DNA of 64,000 nt from Phycicoccus sp. Root101. Its GTDB lineage: Bacteria > Actinomycetota > Actinomycetes > Actinomycetales > Dermatophilaceae. The stretch spans positions 552,839-616,838 of the forward strand of contig NZ_LMCM01000006.1 of the NCBI RefSeq assembly GCF_001426245.1, written 5' to 3'. Positions 50,092 through 58,241 of this stretch are shown here, in pieces; position 1 is the stretch's first letter, and the number at the start of each line of letters is the position of its first letter. A program made the translations under genes and the position numbers. A model generated the notes under the pieces. It ran no database searches. It was not told where the DNA came from and saw nothing but the letters and a program-made list of their open reading frames with translations.

Positions 50092-50396
50092 ACCCAACAC
50101 CACCCTCCGAATCCGGGAGCCTGACCCCAGCTGCCATCGGAGAGCTGGTGCTGGACACCACCCCGTGGCTGTCCTGCGACGAATGCTTCGAACGCATGGA
50201 CACCCACGTCGAGGCGCTGCTGCGTGACCCCGGCCATCACGACCTCGCCATGGACAGGCACCTGCAGGGCTGTGCCGCCTGTCAGGAAGAGGTCCAGTCG
50301 CTGCGTGCCCTGCTCACCTCCGAGGGCACCGCAAGGCGTGGCGACCATGGCCCGGAAGCCGGGTCAGCCGACCAACCGGGACCCCTGACTCGGTAA
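50088..50396 (+). CDS. Zinc-binding anti-sigma factor
   Basis: 102 residues. The ZAS-like pattern H-x3-C-x2-C is in 'DRHLQGCAACQEEVQSLRALL' near residue 63, with an additional 'CDECFERMDTHVE' near residue 25. There is no membrane helix, so it is a soluble anti-sigma factor holding the ECF protein encoded just upstream. Thiol oxidation or metal could release it. Confidence 0.88.
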   Translation: MNPTPPSESGSLTPAAIGELVLDTTPWLSCDECFERMDTHVEALLRDPGHHDLAMDRHLQGCAACQEEVQSLRALLTSEGTARRGDHGPEAGSADQPGPLTR

Positions 50397-51080
50397 CTGG
50401 GCTTGCGCACACGAGCGGCCGCGAACCGGACGTCCGCCCACCGGTACCTGACCGGTCCTGGAGGTGCCAGTGGCCCGGATCGGATCATCTGCTGTCCCGA
50501 CGACCCACCGTCCGTGTCGTTGCTGTCACCGTGCGCACAACTCGACACCTCATAGCCACAGTGCCGTGCGGCCACGTGGAGGAGCTCCTCACCGAGGCTG
50601 CAATGTGACTCGCCGACCGAGGTGCGCTGCGTGGATCGCGCAGACTGACTGCCTCCCTGCCAGGTCTGCTCGTAGCGCGGGCGACATTCCCACCATGCGC
50701 GCCCTCCCTCAACTCACACCGATACAACCGGTGGTCAGCCGCAAAGCGAGCCGCCAGCCGATCTCCTGGACCGGATCTGGCCAGACACTCGACGTCTTTG
50801 TACCGGGCGCTGGCGCAGTCATGGTCGCTCTCCCGGAGTGAGAAGGTCCTGCAGACGATCAGGGCGATCAGGGCGATGAACCCGGTGACGGTCACGATGC
50901 GGCGTGCATGAGAGTGGAACGGGTCCTCGTGGGTATGCGGACTCATGGAGGCGTCGTCTCCTCCAGCAGCGTGGGGAGGCGGCGTCGCTATCAGGAGAAC
51001 TCCCGCCTTACCAAGGGCGCGGCGTCCGTTCGTCCGAGCGGGACGTGTCGGACCAACTCAATTGAGCCTGAGGTCATTCA
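50397..51080. other. Intergenic stretch with one weak gene candidate
   Basis: About 680 bp between the anti-sigma gene and the GH15 promoter. Apart from the minus-strand frame listed separately at 50485, I see no gene, hairpin or repeat. Confidence 0.4.
50485..50946 (-). CDS. Possible membrane-anchored hypothetical protein
   Basis: A 153-codon frame from an ATG with GGAGGAG 11 nt upstream. Only the first third looks protein-like: 'MSPHTHEDPFHSHARRIVTVTGFIALIALIVCRTF' contains one membrane span. The remainder is arginine/serine-rich and may be non-coding, in which case a shorter gene or none at all is present. Confidence 0.3.
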   Translation of the reverse strand: MSPHTHEDPFHSHARRIVTVTGFIALIALIVCRTFSLRESDHDCASARYKDVECLARSGPGDRLAARFAADHRLYRCELREGAHGGNVARATSRPGREAVSLRDPRSAPRSASHIAASVRSSSTWPHGTVAMRCRVVRTVTATTRTVGRRDSR

Positions 51081-51103
51081 ATTGCGCATACGCAATCATT
51101 GCG
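51081..51103. promoter_or_regulatory. MarR-type operator before GH15 gene
   Basis: CGCAATCATTGCG (51091-51103) is a perfect 13-bp odd palindrome, overlapped by a second one, ATTGCG-CATA-CGCAAT (51081-51096). Near-identical words occur twice in the MarR intergenic region at 55270 and 55330, which suggests the same regulator. The GH15 ATG is 16 nt downstream. Confidence 0.6.
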
Positions 51104-51118
51104 TGATAGAACGAAGGT

Positions 51119-52885
51119 ATGACCAGCAAGGCCCCTTCCCCCCTCCCGCCGCATGTGTTGCGCGAGTATGCACTTCTGGCCGACGGTGAACGCGGCGCAC
51201 TTGTCGGCCCTCGCGGAGACATTGCCTGGATGTGCGCCCCCCGCTGGCACGACGACGCCGTGTTCGCCTCGCTGCTGGGCGCACCAAGCGCGTATGCCGT
51301 GACGCCGAAGGACGACCGCCATGTTTGGGGCGGACGCTACGAGGACGGCTCCCTGATCTGGCGCAGCCGGTGGGTGACGAGCGGCGGCATCATCGAGTGT
51401 CGTGAAGCGCTGGCCTTTCCCGCCACCCCCGAGACTGTGGTACTACTGCGTCGGGTGCAGGCCATGTCGGGGCCGGCGGCCGTCCGCGTGACGCTCTGTC
51501 CGCGTGCGGAGTTCGGTCGCTTCGGCATGACTCGCCTGGCCGAGCGCGACGGGGTGTGGACCGGCCGTCTGGGTTCCCTCTACGTCCGGTGGTCCGGCGG
51601 TACCCAAGCCCGCTCCTCCCACGGGGGCGGTCTCGAGCTCGACCTTGTCGTGGCCGAAGGCGACCACCACGACCTGGTCCTGGAGATCTCGACGAGGCCA
51701 TGGGATGGACCGGCGCCGTCCCCGGATGTCGCATGGGACAGCACCGAACACGCATGGTCGTCCGCCGTACCCGCGATGGACACGACCATCGCGGCGGACG
51801 ACGCCCGACAGTCTGCGGCGACATTGCGTGGGCTGACCAGCAGTAGTGGGGCCATGGTGGCTGCCGCGACCTTCGGCCTTCCTGAGCGGGCTGCGCAGGG
51901 ACGTAACTACGACTACCGATACGCGTGGATCCGCGACCAGTGCTACGCCGGACAGGCGATGGCCGCGAGCGGTGACCTGACCTTGCTCGACTCCGCCGTG
52001 CGGTTCGTCAGCGACAGGGTGTTGGCCGACGGTGACCAGCTCGCGCCGGCGTACACGGTGACCGGTGAACCGGTCCCCGAGGAGCGCCGGCTCGACCTGC
52101 CCGGGTATCCCGGTGGCAGCAGCACCGTCGGCAACTGGATCAACGGTCAGTTCCAGCTGGACAACCTCGGAGAGGTCCTGCTCCTGCTCGCAGCAGGCGC
52201 CGGGCGCGACCGCCTGGACGTCGAACATTGGCGCGCCGCGGAGGTCGCCGTTGCGGCCATCCGCGACCGGTGGCAGCAGCCAGACTCCGGCATCTGGGAG
52301 CTCGAGGGTCGCCGCTGGACCCACTCACGACTGATGTGTGCCGCCGGGCTGCGAGCCCTCGGCCGGCACGCGCCAGCGCGTCAGGGGTCAGCCTGGAGCT
52401 CGCTCGCCGACTCCATCGTCGCCGACGCGGCGCGGGACTGCCTCCACCCCTCAGGACACTGGCAGCGCTCACCCGACGATGGGCGAACCGACGCCAGTCT
52501 CCTGCTACCCGGGATTCGCGGTGCCTTGCCGACGTCAGATCCACGGACCGTGGCCACCGTCGACGCCGTGGCCAGACAGCTCGGCTCCCGGGGCTACGTG
52601 TACCGCTTTCGCCAGGACGAACGACCCCTGGGTGAAGCGGAGGGCGCCTTCCTGCTGTCCGGATTCCACCTCGCCATGGCGGTCCATCAACAAGGACGGC
52701 ACACCGAGGCCATGCGCTGGTTCGAGCGCAATCGGGCCGCCTGCGGTGCTCCTGGACTGTTCAGCGAGGAGTACGACGTCGAGCAGCGCCAGCTACGGGG
52801 CAACTACCCCCAGGCTTTCGTCCACGCTCTGCTCATCGAGTCGGCCACGCGACTCGCCGGCCCGAGCACCGCACCCATGACCTGA
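51119..52885 (+). CDS. Glycoside hydrolase family 15 protein
   Basis: 588 residues. The N-terminal beta-sandwich (about 1-210: 'ALLADGERGALVGPRGDIAWMCAPR') is followed by an (alpha/alpha)6 barrel: 'GRNYDYRYAWIRDQCYAGQAM', 'GGSSTVGNWINGQFQLDNLGEVLLLL', catalytic-acid region 'DSGIWELEGRRWTHSRLMCAAGL' and base region 'FSEEYDVEQRQLRGNYPQAFVHALLI'. This is the actinobacterial glucoamylase/trehalase-like group. There is no signal peptide, so it acts inside on trehalose or a short glucoside. The start follows a clear MarR-like operator. Confidence 0.9.
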   Translation: MTSKAPSPLPPHVLREYALLADGERGALVGPRGDIAWMCAPRWHDDAVFASLLGAPSAYAVTPKDDRHVWGGRYEDGSLIWRSRWVTSGGIIECREALAFPATPETVVLLRRVQAMSGPAAVRVTLCPRAEFGRFGMTRLAERDGVWTGRLGSLYVRWSGGTQARSSHGGGLELDLVVAEGDHHDLVLEISTRPWDGPAPSPDVAWDSTEHAWSSAVPAMDTTIAADDARQSAATLRGLTSSSGAMVAAATFGLPERAAQGRNYDYRYAWIRDQCYAGQAMAASGDLTLLDSAVRFVSDRVLADGDQLAPAYTVTGEPVPEERRLDLPGYPGGSSTVGNWINGQFQLDNLGEVLLLLAAGAGRDRLDVEHWRAAEVAVAAIRDRWQQPDSGIWELEGRRWTHSRLMCAAGLRALGRHAPARQGSAWSSLADSIVADAARDCLHPSGHWQRSPDDGRTDASLLLPGIRGALPTSDPRTVATVDAVARQLGSRGYVYRFRQDERPLGEAEGAFLLSGFHLAMAVHQQGRHTEAMRWFERNRAACGAPGLFSEEYDVEQRQLRGNYPQAFVHALLIESATRLAGPSTAPMT

Positions 52886-52930
52886 TCATCCGGCGGCAAG
52901 CCCTGCCATCCGAACCGCCCACGAGGAGAG

Positions 52931-53983
52931 ATGAAGCTCATGACGGAACGACAGATGAACAGTCAACAGACCCGAAAGCCTGCAGCGCGAAGTCGCGTCG
53001 TCGCAGTCACGGGAGCATCCGGAGGCATCGGTCGGGCCACCGCGATCGAGTTCGCCCGGCAAGGGGCCGCAGTCGCGCTCGTGGCCCGCGGCGAGCAGGG
53101 CCTGAAGGCTGCCGCCGAGCAGGTGCGGGCCGCCGGTGGCGTGGCACTGGTCGTCCCCACGGACATGGCCGACCCTGCGCAGGTACAGGAGGCGGTCGAC
53201 CAGATCGAAGCCGAGCTTGGCGCGATCGACGTCTGGGTCAACGTGGCATTCACGTCGGTCTTCAGCCGCTTCGACCACATCACCCCTGCGGAGTTCGCGA
53301 GGGTGACCGAGGTGAGCTACCTCGGCTACGTCTACGCGTCGATGGCGGTGCTCCCCCTGATGAAGGGCCGCGGTAGGGGAACCATCGTCCATGTCGGTTC
53401 GGCGTTGGCCTACCGCGGGATCCCGCTGCAGACCGCGTACTGCGGGTCCAAGCACGCGATCCAGGGCTTCCACGAATCGCTGAGGTGCGAGCTCCTGCAC
53501 GACAAGAGCCCGGTCAAGGTCACCATGGTGCAGATGCCGGCCGTGAACACACCGCAGTTCTCCTGGGTGCTCTCGCGGTTGCCCCGCAGACCGCAACCGG
53601 TGCCGCCCATCTACCAACCAGAGGTGGCCGCACGGGCGGTCGTCCATGCTGCAGATCATCCCCAGCGGCGCGAGTACTGGGTGGGGGGCAGCACGGTGGG
53701 CACCCTCATCGCCAACGCCGTCGCCCCAGGGATCCTCGACCGCTACCTGGCCCGCACCGGAATGTCGTCACAGCAGACCCAGGAGCCGCAACCGTCGGAC
53801 GCACCGGTCAACCTGTGGGATCCGGCCGACCAGGACCACGACTTCGGAGCACATGGCAGGTTCGACGCACGCTCGACCTCCCGCAGCCCTCAGGTCTGGG
53901 CCTCCCAACACCACGGAGTCGTCGGCGCGGGAGCCGCGCTGGTCGGCGGCCTGGTCGCCGGTATCTGGGCCAGGCGACGGTGA
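52931..53983 (+). CDS. Short-chain dehydrogenase with C-terminal membrane-like tail
   Basis: 350 residues. Rossmann motif 'VTGASGGIGRATAIEFARQGAAVALVAR', 'NVAFTSVFSRFDH', catalytic 'SALAYRGIPLQTAYCGSKHAIQGFHESL' (Tyr-x3-Lys). After the domain (about residue 290) comes an acidic linker and a glycine/alanine hydrophobic run 'GVVGAGAALVGGLVAGIWARRR'. Such a tail is unusual for SDRs and may anchor the enzyme. The start has GAGGAGAG upstream. The substrate is unknown. Confidence 0.88.
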   Translation: MKLMTERQMNSQQTRKPAARSRVVAVTGASGGIGRATAIEFARQGAAVALVARGEQGLKAAAEQVRAAGGVALVVPTDMADPAQVQEAVDQIEAELGAIDVWVNVAFTSVFSRFDHITPAEFARVTEVSYLGYVYASMAVLPLMKGRGRGTIVHVGSALAYRGIPLQTAYCGSKHAIQGFHESLRCELLHDKSPVKVTMVQMPAVNTPQFSWVLSRLPRRPQPVPPIYQPEVAARAVVHAADHPQRREYWVGGSTVGTLIANAVAPGILDRYLARTGMSSQQTQEPQPSDAPVNLWDPADQDHDFGAHGRFDARSTSRSPQVWASQHHGVVGAGAALVGGLVAGIWARRR

Positions 53984-54023
53984 GGACCACGGTGCTCGAC
54001 GAAGCACGGACCCGGTCTCCTCG

Positions 54024-54731
54024 ATGAAGGTCCGCGACGCGGTGCGCCTCGGGTACGGATTCCTGCTCCTGACTCGTCCCGAGCGCGTGGCGAGGGTGCT
54101 GACCGGAGGCGGGTTGGACCGTCGGGCGCGCGTCACGGCGCGCATCCTCGGCGGCCGGCACATCGCCCAAGCCCTTCTGGTCGCGCGCGACGGCAGAGCC
54201 GCCGTGCGCCGAGTGGGCCGCGCCGTTGACCTGCTGCACGCCGCGAGCATGCTGCTGCTGGCCGCGTGGGCCCCGGACCGGACCCGCACGGCCATGGCAG
54301 ACGCCGCCGTCGCCACCCTCTTCGCCGGACCCTCGAGTCCCACCGAGGACAACTCGAACGCCCTCGCCCCCCGTCGACGGCCCGCGACGCGGACGCCGCA
54401 GCCGTTGCTCGACCTCCCCGCACCCCCGCACCCGAAGGGAGTGCTCCCGATAGCGGACCGGGGACTGACGGGTGGCGCCGCGCTACGAAGGCGGCACCGG
54501 CACGAGCGTCAGGATGCCCTGAGAGAGGTGCTCGCCAAGTCCCCCGGCCTCAACCTGGCGCAGACCCGGGCAGCACTGGTGAGCGCTCTGGAGGCCCGAG
54601 GGCTCGGCGTGCCGCCAGAGCCCTGGTTGGAGGCCGCCGCGATCGACCTGGTCAACGGCAACATCTATGTGGTGAACGGTCCCGCCATGCAGGACACCGG
54701 GTTGGAGCTTCCCCCGCACGGCCCCACCTGA
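54024..54731 (+). CDS. Hypothetical protein with N-terminal membrane-associated part
   Basis: 235 residues. The first 100 are helical with 'LLLTRPERVARVLTGGGLDRRARVTARILGGRHIAQALLVARDG' and a hydrophobic run 'LLHAASMLLLAAWAP'. The second half is proline-rich, then 'REVLAKSPGLNLAQTRAALVSALEARGLGVPPEPWLEAAAIDLVNGN', a helical pattern recalling DUF-like regulators. I cannot name it. It follows the SDR on the same strand by 40 nt. Confidence 0.65.
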   Translation: MKVRDAVRLGYGFLLLTRPERVARVLTGGGLDRRARVTARILGGRHIAQALLVARDGRAAVRRVGRAVDLLHAASMLLLAAWAPDRTRTAMADAAVATLFAGPSSPTEDNSNALAPRRRPATRTPQPLLDLPAPPHPKGVLPIADRGLTGGAALRRRHRHERQDALREVLAKSPGLNLAQTRAALVSALEARGLGVPPEPWLEAAAIDLVNGNIYVVNGPAMQDTGLELPPHGPT

Positions 54732-54746
54732 CCACCGCCACCTACG

Positions 54747-55241
54747 TCAGGTGGGGAGCCCCAGAACATAGGCATCCTCACCCTCGGACGGCTCCCCAGC
54801 TGCCTCCGCGAACGATTCCAGCGTCCGGGCCAGAGCCCGACGGCTGGTGGGGCTCATGTTCTCCATCACCGCCAGGATCGACTCGCGACGGTAGGCCATC
54901 ACGCGCTCGACCACGTCATGGCCACCCTTCGAGAGCTCCAGCGCCAGGTATCGACGGTCTGCGGGGTCCTCCGTGCGCTCGAGAAGCCCTGCGACCACCA
55001 ACCGTTCCACCGTCCGGGTCGCGTTGGACGGGTGGACACCTAGGGCATCGGCGACCTGCCCGAGGTTCAGTGTCCCGCGACTGGCGACGAGGACCAGGAC
55101 GCGCAGCTGTGGCAACGAGACGATGTCCTCCACCTCAGCCACCGACCGGGCGATCACCCCTACGAGCACCCGCGCCGCACGCATGACCGCATCGGCCTGC
55201 CGGTCTGGGTCATTGACACTTGCCACCGAATCACCACTCAT
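54747..55241 (-). CDS. MarR-family regulator
   Basis: 164 residues. Winged helix: 'LPQLRVLVLVASRGTLNLGQVADALGVHPSNATRTVERLVVAGLLERTEDPADRRYLALELSKGGHDVVERVM', with the wing in 'DPADRRYLAL'. It faces the 55372 operon. The intergenic region has two copies of the CNCAATCGTTGCR word, and a matching palindrome lies before the GH15 gene, so it probably represses itself, the dehydrogenase operon and GH15. The ATG lacks a strong site. Ligands are unknown. Confidence 0.9.
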   Translation of the reverse strand: MSGDSVASVNDPDRQADAVMRAARVLVGVIARSVAEVEDIVSLPQLRVLVLVASRGTLNLGQVADALGVHPSNATRTVERLVVAGLLERTEDPADRRYLALELSKGGHDVVERVMAYRRESILAVMENMSPTSRRALARTLESFAEAAGEPSEGEDAYVLGLPT

Positions 55242-55269
55242 GACACGAGTATGCCAGCCGTTGCAGCCA

Positions 55270-55342
55270 CTCAATCGTTGCGCTTGTGGATTCATTCTTG
55301 GCGTGTCATCCTCGCTATAGTTGCACCCGCGCAATCGTTGCA
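55270..55342. promoter_or_regulatory. Two MarR-type operators in the divergent promoter region
   Basis: CTCAATCGTTGCG (55270-55282) and CGCAATCGTTGCA (55330-55342) lie 60 bp apart, about six helical turns, between the MarR gene and the divergent operon. Both match the palindrome CGCAATCATTGCG at 51091. Confidence 0.6.
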
Positions 55343-55371
55343 CCACGGCACCGACCTGTCAGGAGCCCTTT

Positions 55372-55836
55372 GTGTCCACACGTCATGACCACCACCCACC
55401 CAGCGCCTCCCATGGGATCGATCGCTTGGTGCGAAACGTCGCCCACGGACGGTTCGAGCGGAGCCTGTCTGCCTTGACCGCCGCCGGAGCCCTGATCACC
55501 GCCGCGGAGATCTACTTCGAGCACGACAAGGCGAGCTTCGGGAACCCGTGGATGTGGACACCAGTCGTCCTGGGACCGATAGGCGCCGCCGCAGGCGTTG
55601 CAGGAGTGGTGAGCCAGCGCGCCGCCAAGACCGCGCTGCCCATCGCCTCGGCCGCGATCGTCGCCAACGGACTCCAAGGCACCTACCTCCATGCGCGAGG
55701 CGTGGCCGACAAGCCGGGCGGATGGCGCAACTGGCGCTACAACGTGGAGATGGGCCCTCCCCTGCTGGCCCCCCTGCTGGTCACCCTGGTCGGCGGGATG
55801 GGCGTGGTCGCAGCCATTCTCCGGAGGGAGAAGTGA
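55372..55836 (+). CDS. Membrane protein of the GMC dehydrogenase operon
   Basis: 154 residues with three or four membrane helices ('LSALTAAGALITAAEIYF', 'WTPVVLGPIGAAAGVAGVV', 'TALPIASAAIVANGLQGT', 'LLAPLLVTLVGGMGVVAAIL'). The GTG has GGAGC upstream. The ending overlaps the next gene (GTGA). It probably anchors the cytoplasmic dehydrogenase or passes electrons to quinone; no heme-binding histidine pair is evident. Confidence 0.75.
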   Translation: MSTRHDHHPPSASHGIDRLVRNVAHGRFERSLSALTAAGALITAAEIYFEHDKASFGNPWMWTPVVLGPIGAAAGVAGVVSQRAAKTALPIASAAIVANGLQGTYLHARGVADKPGGWRNWRYNVEMGPPLLAPLLVTLVGGMGVVAAILRREK

Positions 55837-56495
55837 AAGGTGCACGCGGCCAAGGGGTTCCGCTGCCGTTGAGCCCCGAGGACGGCGGTGGCCGCTACCC
55901 GGGATTCGACACCCTTGCCCAGTCGCAGCACTGGGACGCCGCCACGACCGGAATCGTGGCGCCACGGATCGGGATCCCCGCCGACCTACGCTTCTTCACC
56001 CTTTCGGAAGAAGCCGCGGCGTGCGCCCTCACCGACCAGCTGCTGGGGCAGCGTGAAGACCCTCGCGTACCGGTGGTGCGGATGATCGACGCTCGCCTCG
56101 CCGAAGGCCAGGGGGACGGCTGGCACCACGTCCACATGCCCCCGGACGCCCAGGCCTGGCGAGACAGCCTGGCCGGGATCGACGCCGATGCACGCAACGC
56201 CTTCGGCGCCGACTTCGCAGAGTGCAGGTGGCTTGACCAGCTCGCGGTCCTGCGTGCCGTCCAGCATGCCACCGGGTCATGGCACGGCATGCCGGCCGAC
56301 TCGGTATGGAGCCTATGGACCCGCTACGCCGACACCGCCTTCTACTCCCATCCCTTGGCGTGGAACGAGATCGGTTTCGGTGGCCCCGCGTACCCGCGCG
56401 GCTACAAGAACCTCGGCGTCGACGCCCTGGAACCGTGGGAGGTCAAGGACACCCGTCGCCAGCTCGACCCCCTGCGTCCGCGGGGCAACCAGTGA
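55833..56495 (+). CDS. Gluconate 2-dehydrogenase subunit 3-like protein
   Basis: 220 residues. 'LRFFTLSEEAAACALTDQLLGQ', 'WRDSLAGIDADARNAFGADFAECRWLDQLAVL', 'WTRYADTAFYSHPLAWNEIGFGGPAYPRGYKNLGVDA' are the marks of the small subunit of GMC-type membrane dehydrogenases. Typical members have a Tat signal; this one has none, so its partner is also cytoplasmic or faces inside. Both flanking overlaps are GTGA. Confidence 0.87.
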   Translation: MKGARGQGVPLPLSPEDGGGRYPGFDTLAQSQHWDAATTGIVAPRIGIPADLRFFTLSEEAAACALTDQLLGQREDPRVPVVRMIDARLAEGQGDGWHHVHMPPDAQAWRDSLAGIDADARNAFGADFAECRWLDQLAVLRAVQHATGSWHGMPADSVWSLWTRYADTAFYSHPLAWNEIGFGGPAYPRGYKNLGVDALEPWEVKDTRRQLDPLRPRGNQ

Positions 56496-58207
56496 AGGGA
56501 CTCGACGGCCGCGCGGTCCGCAGCCGGAACGAGTCCGCGTGGCTGGTGCCGGCCGACGGTCGCGACGTCAACCACCAGCTGCGCTCCGACATGCGCACCT
56601 TCGACGACGATGACGAGGTCGACCTCGTCATCGTCGGCTGTGGTGCAGGCGGCTCGACGCTGATGCAACGACTGGCGCGCCGGGGCTGGCGGGTCGTCGC
56701 CCTGGACGCCGGCCCGTTCTGGGACCCCGAGCGCGACTGGGTCAGCGACGAGGCCGGTTCCCACCACCTGTACTGGAACGAGCCCCGCGTCATCGCCGGT
56801 GAGAACCCGGTCCCCCTGGGCTCGAACAACTCCGGGCGTGGCGTCGGCGGATCGATGGTGCACTTCGCCGGGTACACACCTCGGTTCCACCCCAGCGACT
56901 TCCACACCAGGACCCAGGACGGGGTGGGAGCCGACTGGCCCTTGCAGTACACGGACCTGCGCCCCTACTACGAGGACATTGAGGGCGAGCTGCCCGTGGC
57001 CGGCGAGGACTGGCCCTGGGGGGATCCGCACCGATACCCCCACTCGGCGCACCCGGTCGGCGGCAACGGCGAGGTGTTCCTGCGGGGCGCCGAGGTGCTC
57101 GGCATCCCGGTCAAGGTGGGTCCGGTGGCGATCGCCAACGGCCGGTTCGGACATCGCGCGCACTGCATCTACAGGGGGTTCTGCCTGCAGGGGTGCAAGG
57201 TCAACGCCAAGGCTTCGCCCCTGATCACCCACGTCCCCGACGCCCTCGCTCACGGCGCGGAGGTCAGGGCGGACTCGATGGTCACCCGGGTGGAGGTGGA
57301 CCAACGGACCGGCCTGGCCACGGGTGTGCACTTCGTCCGACGTGGCAGGGCACGCTTCCAACGAGCGCGCATGGTGGCGGTCGCCGGCTACTCCATCGAG
57401 ACCCCACGGCTGCTGCTCAACTCAGACTCCGCCAGGTTTCCCCAGGGCCTGTGCAACGACTTCGACCAGGTGGGCCGCTACCTCATGGTGCAGGGGGCGC
57501 CCCAGACCGCGGGCAGGTTCGACGGCGAGGTGCGCATGTGGAAGGCGCCCCCGCCCGAGGCCAGCACTGAGGCGTTCTACGAGACCGACCCGGCCAAGCC
57601 GTACAAGCGCGGCTTCTCGATCCAGACGGTGTCCCCGCTGCCCATCACCTGGGCAGAGCACGTCTCGGCTCAGGGCCATTTCGGTGCGGACCTGCGCCGG
57701 TACATGAGCGACTACCCGCACTGGGCCTGTCTCGGTGCGCTCTGCGAGTTCCTCCCCCGGCCGGGCAACCGGGTCACCCTCTCTGACGAGCGGGACCGCC
57801 ACGGACTGCCGGTGGCGCACTTCTCGTACTCACAGGGCGACAACGACCGCATGCTCCTGAAGGCGGCCGGTGAGGTGATGGAGTCGATCCTTCGCGCGGC
57901 AGGTGCAGGTGAGGTCATCACGATCAACCGCTCCGCACACCTGGTGGGGGGCGCCCGCATGGCCGCCAACGAACGCGAAGGTGTCGTCGATGCGTCATGC
58001 CGCAGCTTCGCCGTCCCGAACCTCTACATCACCGACGGCAGCGTCCTGCCGACCCAGGGCGCCGCCAACCCCGCACTGACGATCATGGCCGTCGCCGCAC
58101 GAGCCGCCGACCTGCTCGCCGCTGGAAGTCGCGGCGGTGCCCCGCGCAGGGACCCGGAACGGCAGGCGGACCAGAACGCTCGCTCGAGGACCTCACGCGC
58201 CCACTGA
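56492..58207 (+). CDS. GMC-family flavoprotein dehydrogenase
   Basis: 571 residues. FAD motif 'VDLVIVGCGAGGSTLMQRLARRGWRVVALDAG' near residue 45, 'GVGGSMVHFAGYTPRF', a cysteine-rich patch 'HCIYRGFCLQGCKVNAK' and the catalytic end 'SAHLVGGARMAAN' and 'NLYITDGSVLPTQGAANPALTIMAVAARAADLL'. It should oxidise a sugar, polyol or sugar acid and pass electrons to quinone with its small subunit. There is no signal peptide. The GTG overlaps the preceding stop. The substrate is not evident. Confidence 0.9.
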   Translation: MKGLDGRAVRSRNESAWLVPADGRDVNHQLRSDMRTFDDDDEVDLVIVGCGAGGSTLMQRLARRGWRVVALDAGPFWDPERDWVSDEAGSHHLYWNEPRVIAGENPVPLGSNNSGRGVGGSMVHFAGYTPRFHPSDFHTRTQDGVGADWPLQYTDLRPYYEDIEGELPVAGEDWPWGDPHRYPHSAHPVGGNGEVFLRGAEVLGIPVKVGPVAIANGRFGHRAHCIYRGFCLQGCKVNAKASPLITHVPDALAHGAEVRADSMVTRVEVDQRTGLATGVHFVRRGRARFQRARMVAVAGYSIETPRLLLNSDSARFPQGLCNDFDQVGRYLMVQGAPQTAGRFDGEVRMWKAPPPEASTEAFYETDPAKPYKRGFSIQTVSPLPITWAEHVSAQGHFGADLRRYMSDYPHWACLGALCEFLPRPGNRVTLSDERDRHGLPVAHFSYSQGDNDRMLLKAAGEVMESILRAAGAGEVITINRSAHLVGGARMAANEREGVVDASCRSFAVPNLYITDGSVLPTQGAANPALTIMAVAARAADLLAAGSRGGAPRRDPERQADQNARSRTSRAH

Positions 58208-58241
58208 GACGGGGCCCACCCGTTCGATCACAGGAGTAGAC

